Shown: piece by piece, positions 18,824-27,876 of the stretch | How positions within the stretch are numbered: position 1 is the first letter of the stretch | Layout of the letters: each line of letters opens with the position of its first letter | Assembly: GCF_030657335.1 (NCBI RefSeq) | Contig: NZ_CP131039.1 | Coordinates: 558,001 to 622,000 of the forward strand | Direction of reading: 5' to 3' | Length of the DNA stretch: 64,000 bases | Source: Croceibacterium aestuarii | GTDB taxonomy: Bacteria > Pseudomonadota > Alphaproteobacteria > Sphingomonadales > Sphingomonadaceae | Translations under genes and position numbers: made by a program | Notes under the pieces: model-generated | What the model was told of the DNA's origin: nothing | The model's input: the letters and a program-made list of their open reading frames with translations, nothing else | Database searches by the model: none

Positions 18824-21800
18824 TCACTCGGCCGGGAGCGCCCCACGCTGCGGCGCCTCACCGTCGGTCCGGTCGTCGCCCGGCTTGTAGGTCAGAATGC
18901 GGTCGCGCAGCCACGGCCCGAGGCGCTTTTCGAGCCCGTCGGCCAGGCTGAAGCCCGCGGGGACGATGAGCAGGGTCAGCAGCGTCGAGAGCGTCAGGCC
19001 GCCGATAACGATCGTGCCCATCGGCGCGCGCCAGGCGGAATCGCCAGCCAGCGAGATGGCCGTGGGTATCATCCCGGCAGTCATCGCCACCGTGGTCATG
19101 ACGATCGGCTGGGCGCGTTTGTGCCCGGCTTCGATGATGGCCTCGCGCTTGGTCTTGCCGGTGGCCATTTCCTCGATCGCAAAGTCGATGAGCAGGATCG
19201 AGTTTTTGGCGACGATTCCGAACAGCATGAGGATGCCGATGAAAACCGGAAGCGAAATCGGCTGCCCCACGACGAACAGGAACAGCAGCCCGCCGAGCGG
19301 GGCGAGGAACAGCGAACCCATGTTGACCAGCGGCGAAACCAGCCGGCGGTAAAGCAGAACCAGCACCGAGAAGACCAGCAGAATGGCCGCCGCCAGCGCC
19401 ACCACGAAGTTCTTGAGCAGCTCGGCCTGCCATTCATCCTCCCCGACGGGCGCGTTCGACACGCCCGAGGGTAGGTTCCGCATGATCGGCAAGCGGTTGA
19501 TCGCCGACTTGACGTCACCGCTGGCGAAGCCGGGCGCCACGTCGGCACTGACGAAGACCCGGCGGTTCTGGTTGTAGCGCTGGATGCTTGTCGGACCTTC
19601 GCCGAAAGTGATGTCGGCCACGCGCTCGAGCGGGACCGAGCCGCCCGCCGACGTCGGCACCGGCAGGTTGCGAATTACCGACATGTCGCGCCGCGAATCC
19701 TCGCTCAGCCGGACCCGGATCGGGACCTGCCGGTCGGACAGCGAAAACTTCGCCGCGTTCTGGTCGATATCGCCGAGCGTGGCGATGCGGATGGCCTGGC
19801 TCAGCGCGCTGGTCGACACGCCGAGACTCTGTGCCAGATCTTCGCGCGGCTTGACGATCAGTTCGGGCCGCTGGAGATCGAGTTCGACGCGCGGCGCCAC
19901 GGCGCCGGGCACATCCTTCATCTGTTCGACCAGCGTGTTGGCAGCCGCGTCGAGCTTGATGGGATCGGACCCCGAAAGCATGATCGAAATGCCCCGGCCG
20001 GTCCCGCCCCCGCCGCCCTGCTGGTTCTGGAAGCTTGCCCGCACGTCGGGCAGGGACTGGAGGTAGGGCGTCATTTCCTCCTCGAACTGCTTGCTCGTGC
20101 GTTCCCTGTCGTCCCGGAGCACGAGGCGGACCATGCCGCTGCCCTCGTTGACGATGCCCAGGGCGAGTTCGACTTCCTGTTCCTTCTTCATCCGCTCTGC
20201 GATCGTCTCGATCACCCGGTCGGTCTGCTCCAGCGTGGTGCCGGGCACCATGGAGACGCGAATCATCGAGAAGTCGCTGTCGTTGTTGGGGAAGAACTGC
20301 TTGGGAATGGCCATGAACTGCAGCGCGGTCAGGGTCAGCGCGACCACCCCGACGAGCATCATCCAGACCCGGTGATCGCCGCGGAATCGCGCGGCGTAGC
20401 GTTCATTGCGATAGGCATAGGCCTCGGCGAAATGCCGCCCGAGCAGGTGCGCCGCGAGAACAAGCACGCGGGCTATCAGGCGCGCTGCGAACCAGCCCGC
20501 CGCCAGCGCCACCGCGAGTCCCGCGAGCAGGAAAACCAGCGCGACCAGCCCGGCGATTACCTGACCGAGAAGTTCGGGCAGCGCCCCCAGGAAGCCAAGC
20601 CAGAACTGCGGCGTGACAAGCGAACCTACCAAGGTATCGAGAGCATACCCCACGCCCGCGAAGCCGGCGAAGGCGGCCGCCAGCACGACGAGACGGAAGA
20701 CCAGCGCCACCGGGAAGTGCCACCAGTCCGACTCGACCGGAGTCAGCCGGGCGCGCAGCGCGTCGGCCTTGCTGGTGTCCAGAGACCAGTGCAGCACCGA
20801 CATGTAGCGGTCCATCAACCGCCCCTCGCCGTGAGCCTGGTGGCCCTTCGCCTTGAGGAAATAGGCCGCGACCATCGGCGTGATGAGGCGCGCCACGGCC
20901 AGGCTCATCAGCACCGAGGCGACCACGGTCAGGCCGAAATTTTTGAAGAACTGGCCGGCGACCCCAGGCATCAGCCCGACCGGAAGGAACACGGCGACAA
21001 TCGAAAAGGTGGTGGCGACCACCGCCAGGCCGATCTCGTCGGCGGCGTCGATCGACGCCTGGTACGCGCTCTTGCCCATTCGCATGTGTCTGACGATGTT
21101 CTCGATCTCGACGATTGCGTCGTCGACCAGAACGCCGGCGACGAGACCGAGCGCGAGCAGGGACATCTGATTGAGCGAAAAGCCCAGCAGGTCCATGAAC
21201 CAGAAGGTGGGGATGGCGGAGAGCGGGATTGCCAGCGCTGCGATGATCGTCGCCCGCCAGTCGCGCAGGAACAGGAACACCACGACGACGGCAAGCACGG
21301 CACCCTCGATCATCGCCGCCATCGAGCTCTCGTACTGCTGCTTGGTGTAGTCGACCTGGGTGAACAGCCGGGTAAAGGTAATGCCGGGATTTTCCTTCTC
21401 GAGCTGCTTCAGCTCCTTGACGACGCCGTCGTACACGGTGACGTCGGATTCTCCGCGGGCGCGGGTGACCGAGAAGGTGACGATCTGTTTGCCGTTGAGC
21501 TTGGCGAGCGAACGCAATTCGCCGTAGCTGTCGGTCACCTTGGCAATATCGGCCAGCTTGATCGTCCGCCCACCGCCGATCGCGATTTGCGTCTGCGAAA
21601 GGTCGTAGGCCGAGGCGGCGTTGCCCAGGACGCGGACGGACTGCCGTGAACCGGCGATTTCGGCGCGGCCGCCGGCGGCGTTCGTGTTGAGGGTGCGCAG
21701 AGTCTGGTTGACCTGGCTGGCCGTCACCCCGAGCGACTGCATCTTGGCCGGGTCGAGAATGACCAGAATCTCGCGGTCGACCCCGCCGTTGCGGCTGACT

Positions 21801-22327
21801 TCGGCGAGCCCGTCGACCGTGAGCAGGCGCTTGGCGACGGTGTCGTCGATGAACCACGAGAGCTGCTCGATCGTCATGTCGTCGGCGGCGACGCCGAAGT
21901 AGACGATCGGCTGCGAACTTGTCCTCTGTTTGGAAACCCGCGGTTCGAGAATCCCATCGGGGAGTTCGCCGCGAATCTGGTCGATCGCGGCTTTGGCCTC
22001 GTTCACCGCCTCGTTGATGTCGGTGCCGAGTTCGAACTCGATCTGCGTGCTCGAACTGCCCTCTGAGGCGGTTGAGCTGATGTTCTGCACCCCGTCGAGC
22101 GTCTGCACGGCCGCCTCGACGCGTTGGGTGATCTGGTTCTCGATTTCGCTGGGCGCAGCGCCCGGCTGCGAGATATTGACGTTGACCACCGGGAACTCGA
22201 TGTCCGGCCGGTCCTGGACGTCCATCTGGTTGAACGAAAAAAGGCCGGCCAGCAAAAGACCCACGAAGGCGACGATCGGGACGATCGGGTTGCGGATCGA
22301 CCAGGCGGATATGTTGCGGAAGGCCAT
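18824..22327 (-). CDS. RND-family efflux permease with an extra membrane insert
   Basis: A 1167-residue inner-membrane proton-driven efflux transporter, longer than the usual 1030-1050. The start MAFRNISAWSIRNP is typical. The TM4 acidic pair lies in GVLVDDAIVEIENI, and the C-terminal half has FGIVAKNSILLIDFA and GHKRAQPIVMT. Between the two halves, residues about 535-630 hold an additional stretch with several hydrophobic segments (HFPVALVFRLVVLAAAFAGF, then VIAGLVALVFLLAGLAVAL) not found in standard AcrB/MexB-like pumps. The gene follows its adaptor by 10 bases. No outer-membrane factor gene is adjacent. Drugs, lipids or solvents are possible substrates. Confidence 0.93.
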   Translation of the reverse strand: MAFRNISAWSIRNPIVPIVAFVGLLLAGLFSFNQMDVQDRPDIEFPVVNVNISQPGAAPSEIENQITQRVEAAVQTLDGVQNISSTASEGSSSTQIEFELGTDINEAVNEAKAAIDQIRGELPDGILEPRVSKQRTSSQPIVYFGVAADDMTIEQLSWFIDDTVAKRLLTVDGLAEVSRNGGVDREILVILDPAKMQSLGVTASQVNQTLRTLNTNAAGGRAEIAGSRQSVRVLGNAASAYDLSQTQIAIGGGRTIKLADIAKVTDSYGELRSLAKLNGKQIVTFSVTRARGESDVTVYDGVVKELKQLEKENPGITFTRLFTQVDYTKQQYESSMAAMIEGAVLAVVVVFLFLRDWRATIIAALAIPLSAIPTFWFMDLLGFSLNQMSLLALGLVAGVLVDDAIVEIENIVRHMRMGKSAYQASIDAADEIGLAVVATTFSIVAVFLPVGLMPGVAGQFFKNFGLTVVASVLMSLAVARLITPMVAAYFLKAKGHQAHGEGRLMDRYMSVLHWSLDTSKADALRARLTPVESDWWHFPVALVFRLVVLAAAFAGFAGVGYALDTLVGSLVTPQFWLGFLGALPELLGQVIAGLVALVFLLAGLAVALAAGWFAARLIARVLVLAAHLLGRHFAEAYAYRNERYAARFRGDHRVWMMLVGVVALTLTALQFMAIPKQFFPNNDSDFSMIRVSMVPGTTLEQTDRVIETIAERMKKEQEVELALGIVNEGSGMVRLVLRDDRERTSKQFEEEMTPYLQSLPDVRASFQNQQGGGGGTGRGISIMLSGSDPIKLDAAANTLVEQMKDVPGAVAPRVELDLQRPELIVKPREDLAQSLGVSTSALSQAIRIATLGDIDQNAAKFSLSDRQVPIRVRLSEDSRRDMSVIRNLPVPTSAGGSVPLERVADITFGEGPTSIQRYNQNRRVFVSADVAPGFASGDVKSAINRLPIMRNLPSGVSNAPVGEDEWQAELLKNFVVALAAAILLVFSVLVLLYRRLVSPLVNMGSLFLAPLGGLLFLFVVGQPISLPVFIGILMLFGIVAKNSILLIDFAIEEMATGKTKREAIIEAGHKRAQPIVMTTVAMTAGMIPTAISLAGDSAWRAPMGTIVIGGLTLSTLLTLLIVPAGFSLADGLEKRLGPWLRDRILTYKPGDDRTDGEAPQRGALPAE

Positions 22328-22337
22328 GCGCGAGGGC

Positions 22338-23519
22338 CTAGCGGCGCGAGGTGACGGGTTTGACGGTGTCACCTTCCGACAGGAAGCCCCCGGCACGCTC
22401 GACGATCTTCTCGTTCCCGGAGAGGCCCTCGACCACAGCGATACCGGTGTCGGTCACCAGCCCCGTCTTTATCGGACGCCGTACCACCTTGTTATCCTTG
22501 CCGACGATGTACACGTAGCTGCCCTTGTCGTCGGACATGATCGCGCTTTCCGGCAGTAGCGGAGCGGAAATCGTCCCACTGTCGATCACGGCGGAGGCGA
22601 AGCCGCCGGGACGCAGCGCTGGCGCATAGGCCAGCGCGATGCGGGCGTTGCCCTGCCGCGTCTGGGGGTCGATCACGGGCGACTTCTGCCAGATCTGCCC
22701 GGTAAACGACTTGTCGGTCCCGACAGGAGTGACCGTGGCGCTGGCGCCGAGGGGAACGGACGCGAGTTCGCTCTCGCCGAGCTTGGCGAGCAGTTCCATC
22801 TCGCCGCCCTTGGCGATCGAGAACAGCACGCCCGAACCCGCTCCCACGGTCTGGCCGGGTTCGACGTTGCGTTCGAGCAAGAGGCCCGCTGCGGGCGCTA
22901 CGATGTTGAGCTGCGCGTTTCGCGCCCGCCGCTCGCCAAGTTGCGCTTCGGCGACGCGAACGCGGGCTACGGCCGCGTCGCGCGTCGCGGTCAGGCGATC
23001 AAGGTCGGCTTTGGAAATGAACCCACGATCGACCAGCTTCAGCGCGCGGTCGAGATTGGCCTGTGCCAGTTCGGCATCGGCCCGGGCTACCTGCAACTGA
23101 GCGGCCTGGCCGGCAGTCTGCTGGACCTGCACCGACCGATCGATAACCGCCAGCACCTGGCCGGCTTTGACCCAGTCGCCCGCATCCACGGGTACCGAAA
23201 TCACCCGGCCGCCTTCGCCGACGCTGCCGACCGGCAGTTCGCGGCGCGCGGCAATCGTTCCCGTGGCGTTGATCGTGCCGGCGATGGTGCCCTCTCCGGG
23301 CGAAACGACGGTCACGACAGGAACCTGACCGGTGCGCGCGCCGAAATCCGGTTCCTCGCCGCCGGTGGCGAAGGCGAAATAGGCGACAAGCACCAGAACG
23401 GCGGCAACGGCCGCGATGACGATGTTGCGCCGCTTGTGACGCGCCCCTGCCTCCGCTTCCTCGAGAGAAGGGGACTGCCCGTCGGCACCGTCCAGACTGA
23501 CTGTCGTCTCGTAGTTCAT
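22338..23519 (-). CDS. RND efflux periplasmic adaptor (membrane fusion protein)
   Basis: A 393-residue adaptor linking the RND permease to an outer-membrane channel. It has a cytoplasmic N-terminus, one membrane helix (residues about 32-50), a lipoyl-like domain (GGRVISVPVDAGDWVKAGQVLAVID), an alpha-hairpin (about residues 130-205), the second lipoyl half (LNIVAPAAGLLLERNVEPGQTV), and beta-barrel and membrane-proximal domains. The first gene of a minus-strand unit adaptor-permease-DUF445-GNAT. No local TetR or MarR regulator is seen. Confidence 0.93.
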   Translation of the reverse strand: MNYETTVSLDGADGQSPSLEEAEAGARHKRRNIVIAAVAAVLVLVAYFAFATGGEEPDFGARTGQVPVVTVVSPGEGTIAGTINATGTIAARRELPVGSVGEGGRVISVPVDAGDWVKAGQVLAVIDRSVQVQQTAGQAAQLQVARADAELAQANLDRALKLVDRGFISKADLDRLTATRDAAVARVRVAEAQLGERRARNAQLNIVAPAAGLLLERNVEPGQTVGAGSGVLFSIAKGGEMELLAKLGESELASVPLGASATVTPVGTDKSFTGQIWQKSPVIDPQTRQGNARIALAYAPALRPGGFASAVIDSGTISAPLLPESAIMSDDKGSYVYIVGKDNKVVRRPIKTGLVTDTGIAVVEGLSGNEKIVERAGGFLSEGDTVKPVTSRR

Positions 23520-23695
23520 TCGCGCTTTCGAGCCTCACTGCCCGCCCCGGCGGACATAACACAGTTAACGCCGGCCCGCACGGCGAAGGTGCGGCCGGTT
23601 CGCCTGGGCGCATACTGCGCTGCAATATGCGGCGCAATCCGCTCTTCTATAGACGGCCGAGCCAAGCCGACGAGTAATAAATTGTCGTAAGCGAC

Positions 23696-23727
23696 AAAAG
23701 GGGCGGCCCGCCATCGCGGACCGCCCC
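23696..23727 (-). terminator. Rho-independent terminator downstream of the GlsB-like gene
   Basis: Read on the minus strand: GGGGCGGTCCGC, loop GATG, GCGGGCCGCCCC with one mismatch (about 12 base pairs), followed directly by TTTTGTCG. It starts 30 bases after the stop of the GlsB/YeaQ-like gene and would also insulate the RND operon that begins at 23519. Confidence 0.75.
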
Positions 23728-23756
23728 CCTCTTTACTGCAGTGTTTCGGCTTCGGC

Positions 23757-24023
23757 CTAGCGCACGCTGCCGCGCTGGAACAGATTGACGATGCCCAGCA
23801 GCACGATCGCGCCGACGATGGCGATAATGAAGCCGGTGAGATTGAACGTCTGGATCGTTCCTTCGACGTTGAAGATCCAGCCGGCCAGCAAGTTGCCGAG
23901 CAGCGCGCCGATGATGCCGACGATGATGTTCATGAAGATGCCCATCGAGGCATCGCGCCGCATGACAATGGAGGCAAGCCATCCGGCCACGCCGCCGACG
24001 ATAATAGCGATAATCCAGCCCAT
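23757..24023 (-). CDS. GlsB/YeaQ/YmgE-family stress membrane protein
   Basis: An 88-residue protein with three hydrophobic glycine-rich helices: MGWIIAIIVGGVAGWLAS, the NIIVGIIGALLGNLLAG core, and a C-terminal IIAIVGAIVLLGIVNLF. The middle motif is diagnostic of the transglycosylase-associated/GlsB family, induced by general stress in many bacteria. A strong AGGAGG ribosome binding site precedes the ATG, and a match to the EcfG promoter lies about 50 bases upstream. An intrinsic terminator follows. Biochemical role is unknown. Confidence 0.9.
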   Translation of the reverse strand: MGWIIAIIVGGVAGWLASIVMRRDASMGIFMNIIVGIIGALLGNLLAGWIFNVEGTIQTFNLTGFIIAIVGAIVLLGIVNLFQRGSVR

Positions 24024-24073
24024 ATCCGTATTCCTCCTGCAAATTCGGTTTTATTCTCTCGAACTGCTGGGAA

Positions 24074-24098
24074 AACGTAGGATGGACGTGAGTGTTCC
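24074..24098 (-). promoter_or_regulatory. Putative EcfG (general stress) promoter for the GlsB-like gene
   Basis: On the minus strand GGAAC (24098-24094), exactly 16 bases, then CGTT (24077-24074), matching the EcfG consensus. The start codon is about 50 bases downstream at 24023, leaving room for a short leader with AGGAGG. The encoded family is a known stress-response type, which supports the call. Confidence 0.7.
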
Positions 24099-24157
24099 CC
24101 GCACCCGCTGACGACTCGCCGACGTATGGGTGCAAGCAACTGAAAGCTAATGGAATA

Positions 24158-24457
24158 TCAGTACTTGAGCTGACGTTCGTAAAGGTCGCGATAATGCTGG
24201 ATGCGGGTGACCCGCAGGCCCTGCATGCCCGAGCGGTCGACGGCACGCTGCCACGACGCGAACTCCTCGAGCGTCAGGTTATAGCGCTCGAGAACCTCGT
24301 CGATGGTCAGCAGGCCGCCATTGACGGCAGCCACGACCTCGGCCTTGCGCCGCACCACCCAGCGCTTGGTCTGGGGCGACGGAAGGTCCCTGATCGTGAG
24401 CGGCTCGCCGAGCGGGCCGATCACTTGCGCAGGACGGATTTTCTGGTTCTCGATCAT
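24158..24457 (-). CDS. sciP: CtrA inhibitor SciP (DUF1153 helix-turn-helix protein)
   Basis: A 99-residue DNA-binding protein. IGPLGEPLTIRDLPSPQTKRWVVRRKAEVV, VNGGLLTIDEVLERYNLT and EEFASWQRAVDRSGMQGLR follow the Caulobacter SciP pattern closely. SciP binds CtrA and blocks transcription of CtrA targets, helping to time the cell cycle. The ATG at 24457 shares its first base with the stop of the upstream gene (TGATG) and is chosen over a TTG one codon earlier. CtrA itself is not in the window. Confidence 0.9.
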   Translation of the reverse strand: MIENQKIRPAQVIGPLGEPLTIRDLPSPQTKRWVVRRKAEVVAAVNGGLLTIDEVLERYNLTLEEFASWQRAVDRSGMQGLRVTRIQHYRDLYERQLKY

Positions 24458-24774
24458 CAATTTCCCCGGACGCTGTCCGCACCTCGTTCTACGTGTTGGT
24501 TCGCCATGCCGCTGGGTGCTTTGCCATCCGCTAAAGCATCGAGGTTAACGCCCTGTTTGCCGTCGCCGAGCGCAGCAATGTGCCGCGCGCAACTCGGGTT
24601 AAAGCTCCCCTCGCCCTGCTCGTCGAGCCCGTGCAAAGCGATGCGCAGATCGCGCGCCGCATCGAGCTTGGCGACCAGGTCCGACCAGCTGACCGGCCGA
24701 AGACCGCCGTCGGCCTCTTCGGCATGATCGAGCGGCCGCGCGGTGCCTTGTTTGTGGAACTTGGCTTCGAACAT
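24457..24774 (-). CDS. Conserved hypothetical protein coupled to sciP
   Basis: About 105 residues, starting MFEAKFHKQGTARPLDHAEE, with a helical middle section SDLVAKLDAARDLRIALHGLDE and FNPSCARHIAALGDGKQGVNLDALADGK towards the end. No signal peptide or membrane segment. Its stop overlaps the sciP start by one base, so expression of the two is probably linked. An alternative TTG start at 24795 would add seven residues. The sequence composition looks coding and not like a chance frame, but I do not recognise the family. Confidence 0.6.
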   Translation of the reverse strand: MFEAKFHKQGTARPLDHAEEADGGLRPVSWSDLVAKLDAARDLRIALHGLDEQGEGSFNPSCARHIAALGDGKQGVNLDALADGKAPSGMANQHVERGADSVRGN

Positions 24775-24884
24775 GTCCTTGCCGATAGCGGGCAAGCGTC
24801 AAGAACCGGTAAAGCCGCCGTTTACCCTGCATTATCTCCTTGCCTTTGCCGCGTCGCCTCCGGGCGTGTAAGGGGCGCGCCATC

Positions 24885-26042
24885 GTGTCCGCTATCGCCT
24901 CCGCCCCCGCCTCGTTGGCCGTCGATCCCGCGGCTTTGTTCGACCTGCCCCGGCCGGCCGGCGAATGCCGCATTGTCGTCGCCATGTCCGGCGGGGTCGA
25001 CAGCTCGATGGTCGCCGCCCTGGCGAGCCGCAGCGGCGCCGAAGTCATCGGCGTAACGCTGCAGCTCTACGACTACGGCGCCGCCACCGGACGCAAGGGC
25101 GCGTGCTGCGCCGGCGACGACATCCGCGACGCGCGCACGGTCGCCGACCGACTCGGCTTCGCGCACTACGTGTTCGACCACGAGAGCGCGTTCCGCGAGG
25201 AAGTGGTCGAAACATTCGCCGACGACTACCTCGCCGGGCGCACGCCCATCCCTTGCATCCGCTGCAACATGGGGCCGAAATTCACCGATCTTCTGGACAT
25301 GGCGCGCGAACTCGGCGCCGACTGCCTCGCCACCGGCCACTACGTGCGCCGCCTGGAGGGGCCTGCCGGACCCGAACTGCACCGGGCGCTCGATCCGGCG
25401 CGCGACCAGTCTTATTTCCTCTATGCGACGACCGATGAGCAACTCGATTACCTGCGCTTCCCGCTCGGCGGCTTGCCCAAGGCCGAAGTGCGGCAGATCG
25501 CCGCCGAATTCGGCCTCGCCGTCGCTGCAAAGCCGGATAGCCAGGACATCTGTTTCGTTCCCGACGGCGACTATGCGAAAATCGTACGTTCGGTGCGGCC
25601 CGAGGGGGTCCGGGCAGGAAGCATCGTCCATGCGACAAGCGGCGAAGTGCTCGGGCAGCATGCGGGTGTGATCCATTTCACCGTGGGCCAGCGCCGCGGG
25701 CTCGAGATCGGCGGCCAGGCCGAACCGCTCTATGTCGTCTCGCTCGATGCCGAGCGGGCTGAGGTGCGCGTCGGCCCGAAGCGGCTCCTGGCGGTCGGGG
25801 CCGCGCGGCTGATCGAGACCAACCGCATAGGTCCGCTCCCCGATGCGCCGCTGACGGCCAAGGTCCGTTCGCTCGCCCGGCCGGTTCCAGTGGTGCTCGA
25901 CGGTCCCCTCGGCGCAGGAGCAGCAACGACCATTCGTTTCCCGCAGCCTGAATGTGGGGTCGCACCCGGCCAAGCGGCGGTGCTCTACGCCGGCGACCGG
26001 GTGGTCGGCGGCGGCTGGATCGAAGCGACCGAGCCCGGCTGA
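24885..26042 (+). CDS. mnmA: tRNA-specific 2-thiouridylase
   Basis: Inserts sulfur at position 2 of the wobble uridine of tRNA-Lys, Glu and Gln. The 385-residue protein has the ATP-pyrophosphatase P-loop [13 protein letters not shown], the catalytic Cys in [11 protein letters not shown], the second catalytic Cys in [13 protein letters not shown], and the tRNA-binding and C-terminal barrel domains ([10 protein letters not shown]). The GTG at 24885 is preferred because AAGGGG lies nine bases upstream; an earlier ATG frame adds a short Arg-rich extension. Confidence 0.95.
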   Translation: MSAIASAPASLAVDPAALFDLPRPAGECRIVVAMSGGVDSSMVAALASRSGAEVIGVTLQLYDYGAATGRKGACCAGDDIRDARTVADRLGFAHYVFDHESAFREEVVETFADDYLAGRTPIPCIRCNMGPKFTDLLDMARELGADCLATGHYVRRLEGPAGPELHRALDPARDQSYFLYATTDEQLDYLRFPLGGLPKAEVRQIAAEFGLAVAAKPDSQDICFVPDGDYAKIVRSVRPEGVRAGSIVHATSGEVLGQHAGVIHFTVGQRRGLEIGGQAEPLYVVSLDAERAEVRVGPKRLLAVGAARLIETNRIGPLPDAPLTAKVRSLARPVPVVLDGPLGAGAATTIRFPQPECGVAPGQAAVLYAGDRVVGGGWIEATEPG

Positions 26043-26045
26043 AGG

Positions 26046-27425
26046 TCAGCCGGAGGGCACCCGATCCGCCCGCGAATGGAGGTGTCCGCGAGACCGCGCC
26101 AGCTTGTCCCAGGCCCGCGCAAGCTTGTCGGCCGACTCGCGCCGGCCGCTGTCGCGAAAAGCCTGTTCGAGTCGCTCCAGCTCCTGACACAAGACGTCGG
26201 TCGGCACATGGTCGCCGAGGGCGGACAGGCTGTTGACCACAGCCCGTTCGATCTTGTCCTGCATTTCGGAAGGCACCTTGGCGAAGGCGCGGGAGAGTCC
26301 CTTGCCGATCTCGGCGAGGCTCTGCTGCTGCATCGATTCGGATGCTACCACCATCAGCGATTCGTAAGCGCAAGCGATGTGATCCATCAGCGTGTCGCGG
26401 CAATAGACCCGGCTTTCCGGGCAATCCTTCGCCGCCAGCTGTCCGCGCGGCCCCCAGGTGAAAAGGAGGTCGTTGAGAGCGTGAATGGCAATCAGACCGG
26501 CGGCCGGATTGGATTTGGCGGTCGATACCGAAGTCCAGCCGATGTTTCCAAGCTGATCGACGCCGAACATCGGGTCCCTGGTAAGCTCGCGCCGCCGCGC
26601 AACCCGTATCGCATTGCGGATGCGGTTTTCCTCGCTCTCGCCCAAGGGGGCCCCGCCCACGACCCGCGCCGCGACTTCGCCGTGGCAAATCGGCGCCCCG
26701 AGCGGTTTTTCGATCACGATTTTGCGATCGGCGTCCTGCTCGGCAATCTCCTTCAGCGGCGCGAAGTCGATGTGCACCACATAGCCGAAACCATGGCTGA
26801 CGATTTCCTGCCCGCCCGGCAGCCCCGGCTTGCAAGGCTGCACGCCGGAACGGTGTCGCAATTGGCGCTCGCGCGCGGTGATCGTGGCGTCGTGAATCGT
26901 GGCGATGATCGACGAAGGCCGCGTCTGATCGAGCGTCGAGTAGATCAGCGCCACGAGCAGCACGAGGCAGATGATTGCCAGCAGCAGGCAGACGCTGGTG
27001 GCGAGCACCGGCACCGCATCCTTCTTGGAAAGGCCGAGACAGGTCAGGGCGAAGAGCGAAGACCCGACGAAGAAACCAAAGAAGGTCTGGTTGGAACGCC
27101 GCCGCATGTACTGATCGACGATCTGGTTGGTCAGCGCGGCGGAACTCTGTTGCACCGCCAGCAGCAGGATCGAGAAGGTGATCGAACTCATCGTCACGAG
27201 GCTTGTGGCGACCGTCGACATCAGCTGCGACGCCCGGTCCGTATCGCCGATGAACGAATCGAGCGCGCGTCGCCACGAACTCCACTCTCCCCGCTGGCCG
27301 GCGGCGGTATCGACCATGCTGATGCCCCAGGCAGCGACGAGAAATGCCGCCACCTCCGCGGTCGGTACCGCGAGGAATTCAGAAAAGCTGCGCCGTATGG
27401 TGTCGAACAACTTTTTCACAACCAA
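26046..27425 (-). CDS. DUF2254 membrane protein
   Basis: A 459-residue protein with an N-terminal hydrophobic helix, a second group of helices between residues about 70 and 165 (SSITFSILLLAVQQSSAALT, LLLAIICLVLLVALIYS) and a large soluble C-terminal region. The block TITFSxxLLxxQ-x-x-S followed by DQTRPSSIIATI is typical of DUF2254. Convergent with mnmA. The function of the family is not established. Confidence 0.8.
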   Translation of the reverse strand: MVVKKLFDTIRRSFSEFLAVPTAEVAAFLVAAWGISMVDTAAGQRGEWSSWRRALDSFIGDTDRASQLMSTVATSLVTMSSITFSILLLAVQQSSAALTNQIVDQYMRRRSNQTFFGFFVGSSLFALTCLGLSKKDAVPVLATSVCLLLAIICLVLLVALIYSTLDQTRPSSIIATIHDATITARERQLRHRSGVQPCKPGLPGGQEIVSHGFGYVVHIDFAPLKEIAEQDADRKIVIEKPLGAPICHGEVAARVVGGAPLGESEENRIRNAIRVARRRELTRDPMFGVDQLGNIGWTSVSTAKSNPAAGLIAIHALNDLLFTWGPRGQLAAKDCPESRVYCRDTLMDHIACAYESLMVVASESMQQQSLAEIGKGLSRAFAKVPSEMQDKIERAVVNSLSALGDHVPTDVLCQELERLEQAFRDSGRRESADKLARAWDKLARSRGHLHSRADRVPSG

Positions 27426-27496
27426 GCCCCGTTGCCCAACCGGTCATTCCCGGTTTTCCGACAAAAACCGCTCGGCGCGGGGTCCGTTCCGGCGCG

Positions 27497-27844
27497 CTAC
27501 TCAGACCAGGGTTCGAGAACGCACCCATAGCCCTTGCGGTAACGCGCGGTCTCGCTGGCGAGCAGAGGCACGTACGCGGTGACCGATTTCTCGTCTGCGT
27601 CTTCGCTGAGGAAGACTGCTTCCATGCCCGGTTCGAAATCCTTCTTGCAGTCGGACAGGCCGCGTCCGGCGAGGTAGCGGCACGAGCAGGCGACGTGGGC
27701 GCCGTAGGCCGCCCCGGTCTCCGCCCGGCCGTAGATCGGCTCGCGGAAGAACCAGCCGGACACGAGCACGACGAAGGCCAGCGCGAGAATGATCTTGAGC
27801 CACCTTGGCCGGGAGCGCTGAGCTGAAGTCTTTGCGGTTGCCAT
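27497..27844 (-). CDS. Membrane-anchored hypothetical protein with a Cys-rich motif
   Basis: A 115-residue protein with one N-terminal membrane helix (WLKIILALAFVVLVSGWFF) and a probably periplasmic domain carrying HVACSCRYLAGRGLSDCKKDFEPG, three closely spaced cysteines that could form a disulfide. Divergent from the serine hydrolase lipoprotein gene, with only 32 bases between the starts, so the two promoters must overlap. Similar small proteins sit next to such hydrolases in sphingomonads, but the function is not known to me. Confidence 0.65.
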   Translation of the reverse strand: MATAKTSAQRSRPRWLKIILALAFVVLVSGWFFREPIYGRAETGAAYGAHVACSCRYLAGRGLSDCKKDFEPGMEAVFLSEDADEKSVTAYVPLLASETARYRKGYGCVLEPWSE

Positions 27845-27876
27845 TGCGAAGCGCCTGAAGGATGGAAGGCGCCCCG

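Noticed and set aside
20372-21649. A 425-codon open frame antisense to the RND permease gene
   Set aside because: Its translation is Arg/His/Asp-rich without domain motifs, and it mirrors a well-supported gene on the other strand. Such long antisense frames are expected at this GC content.
24540-24610. TTAAC/TTAAA half-sites near sciP considered as CtrA boxes
   Set aside because: They lie inside the upstream coding frame and are not spaced as TTAA-N7-TTAA.
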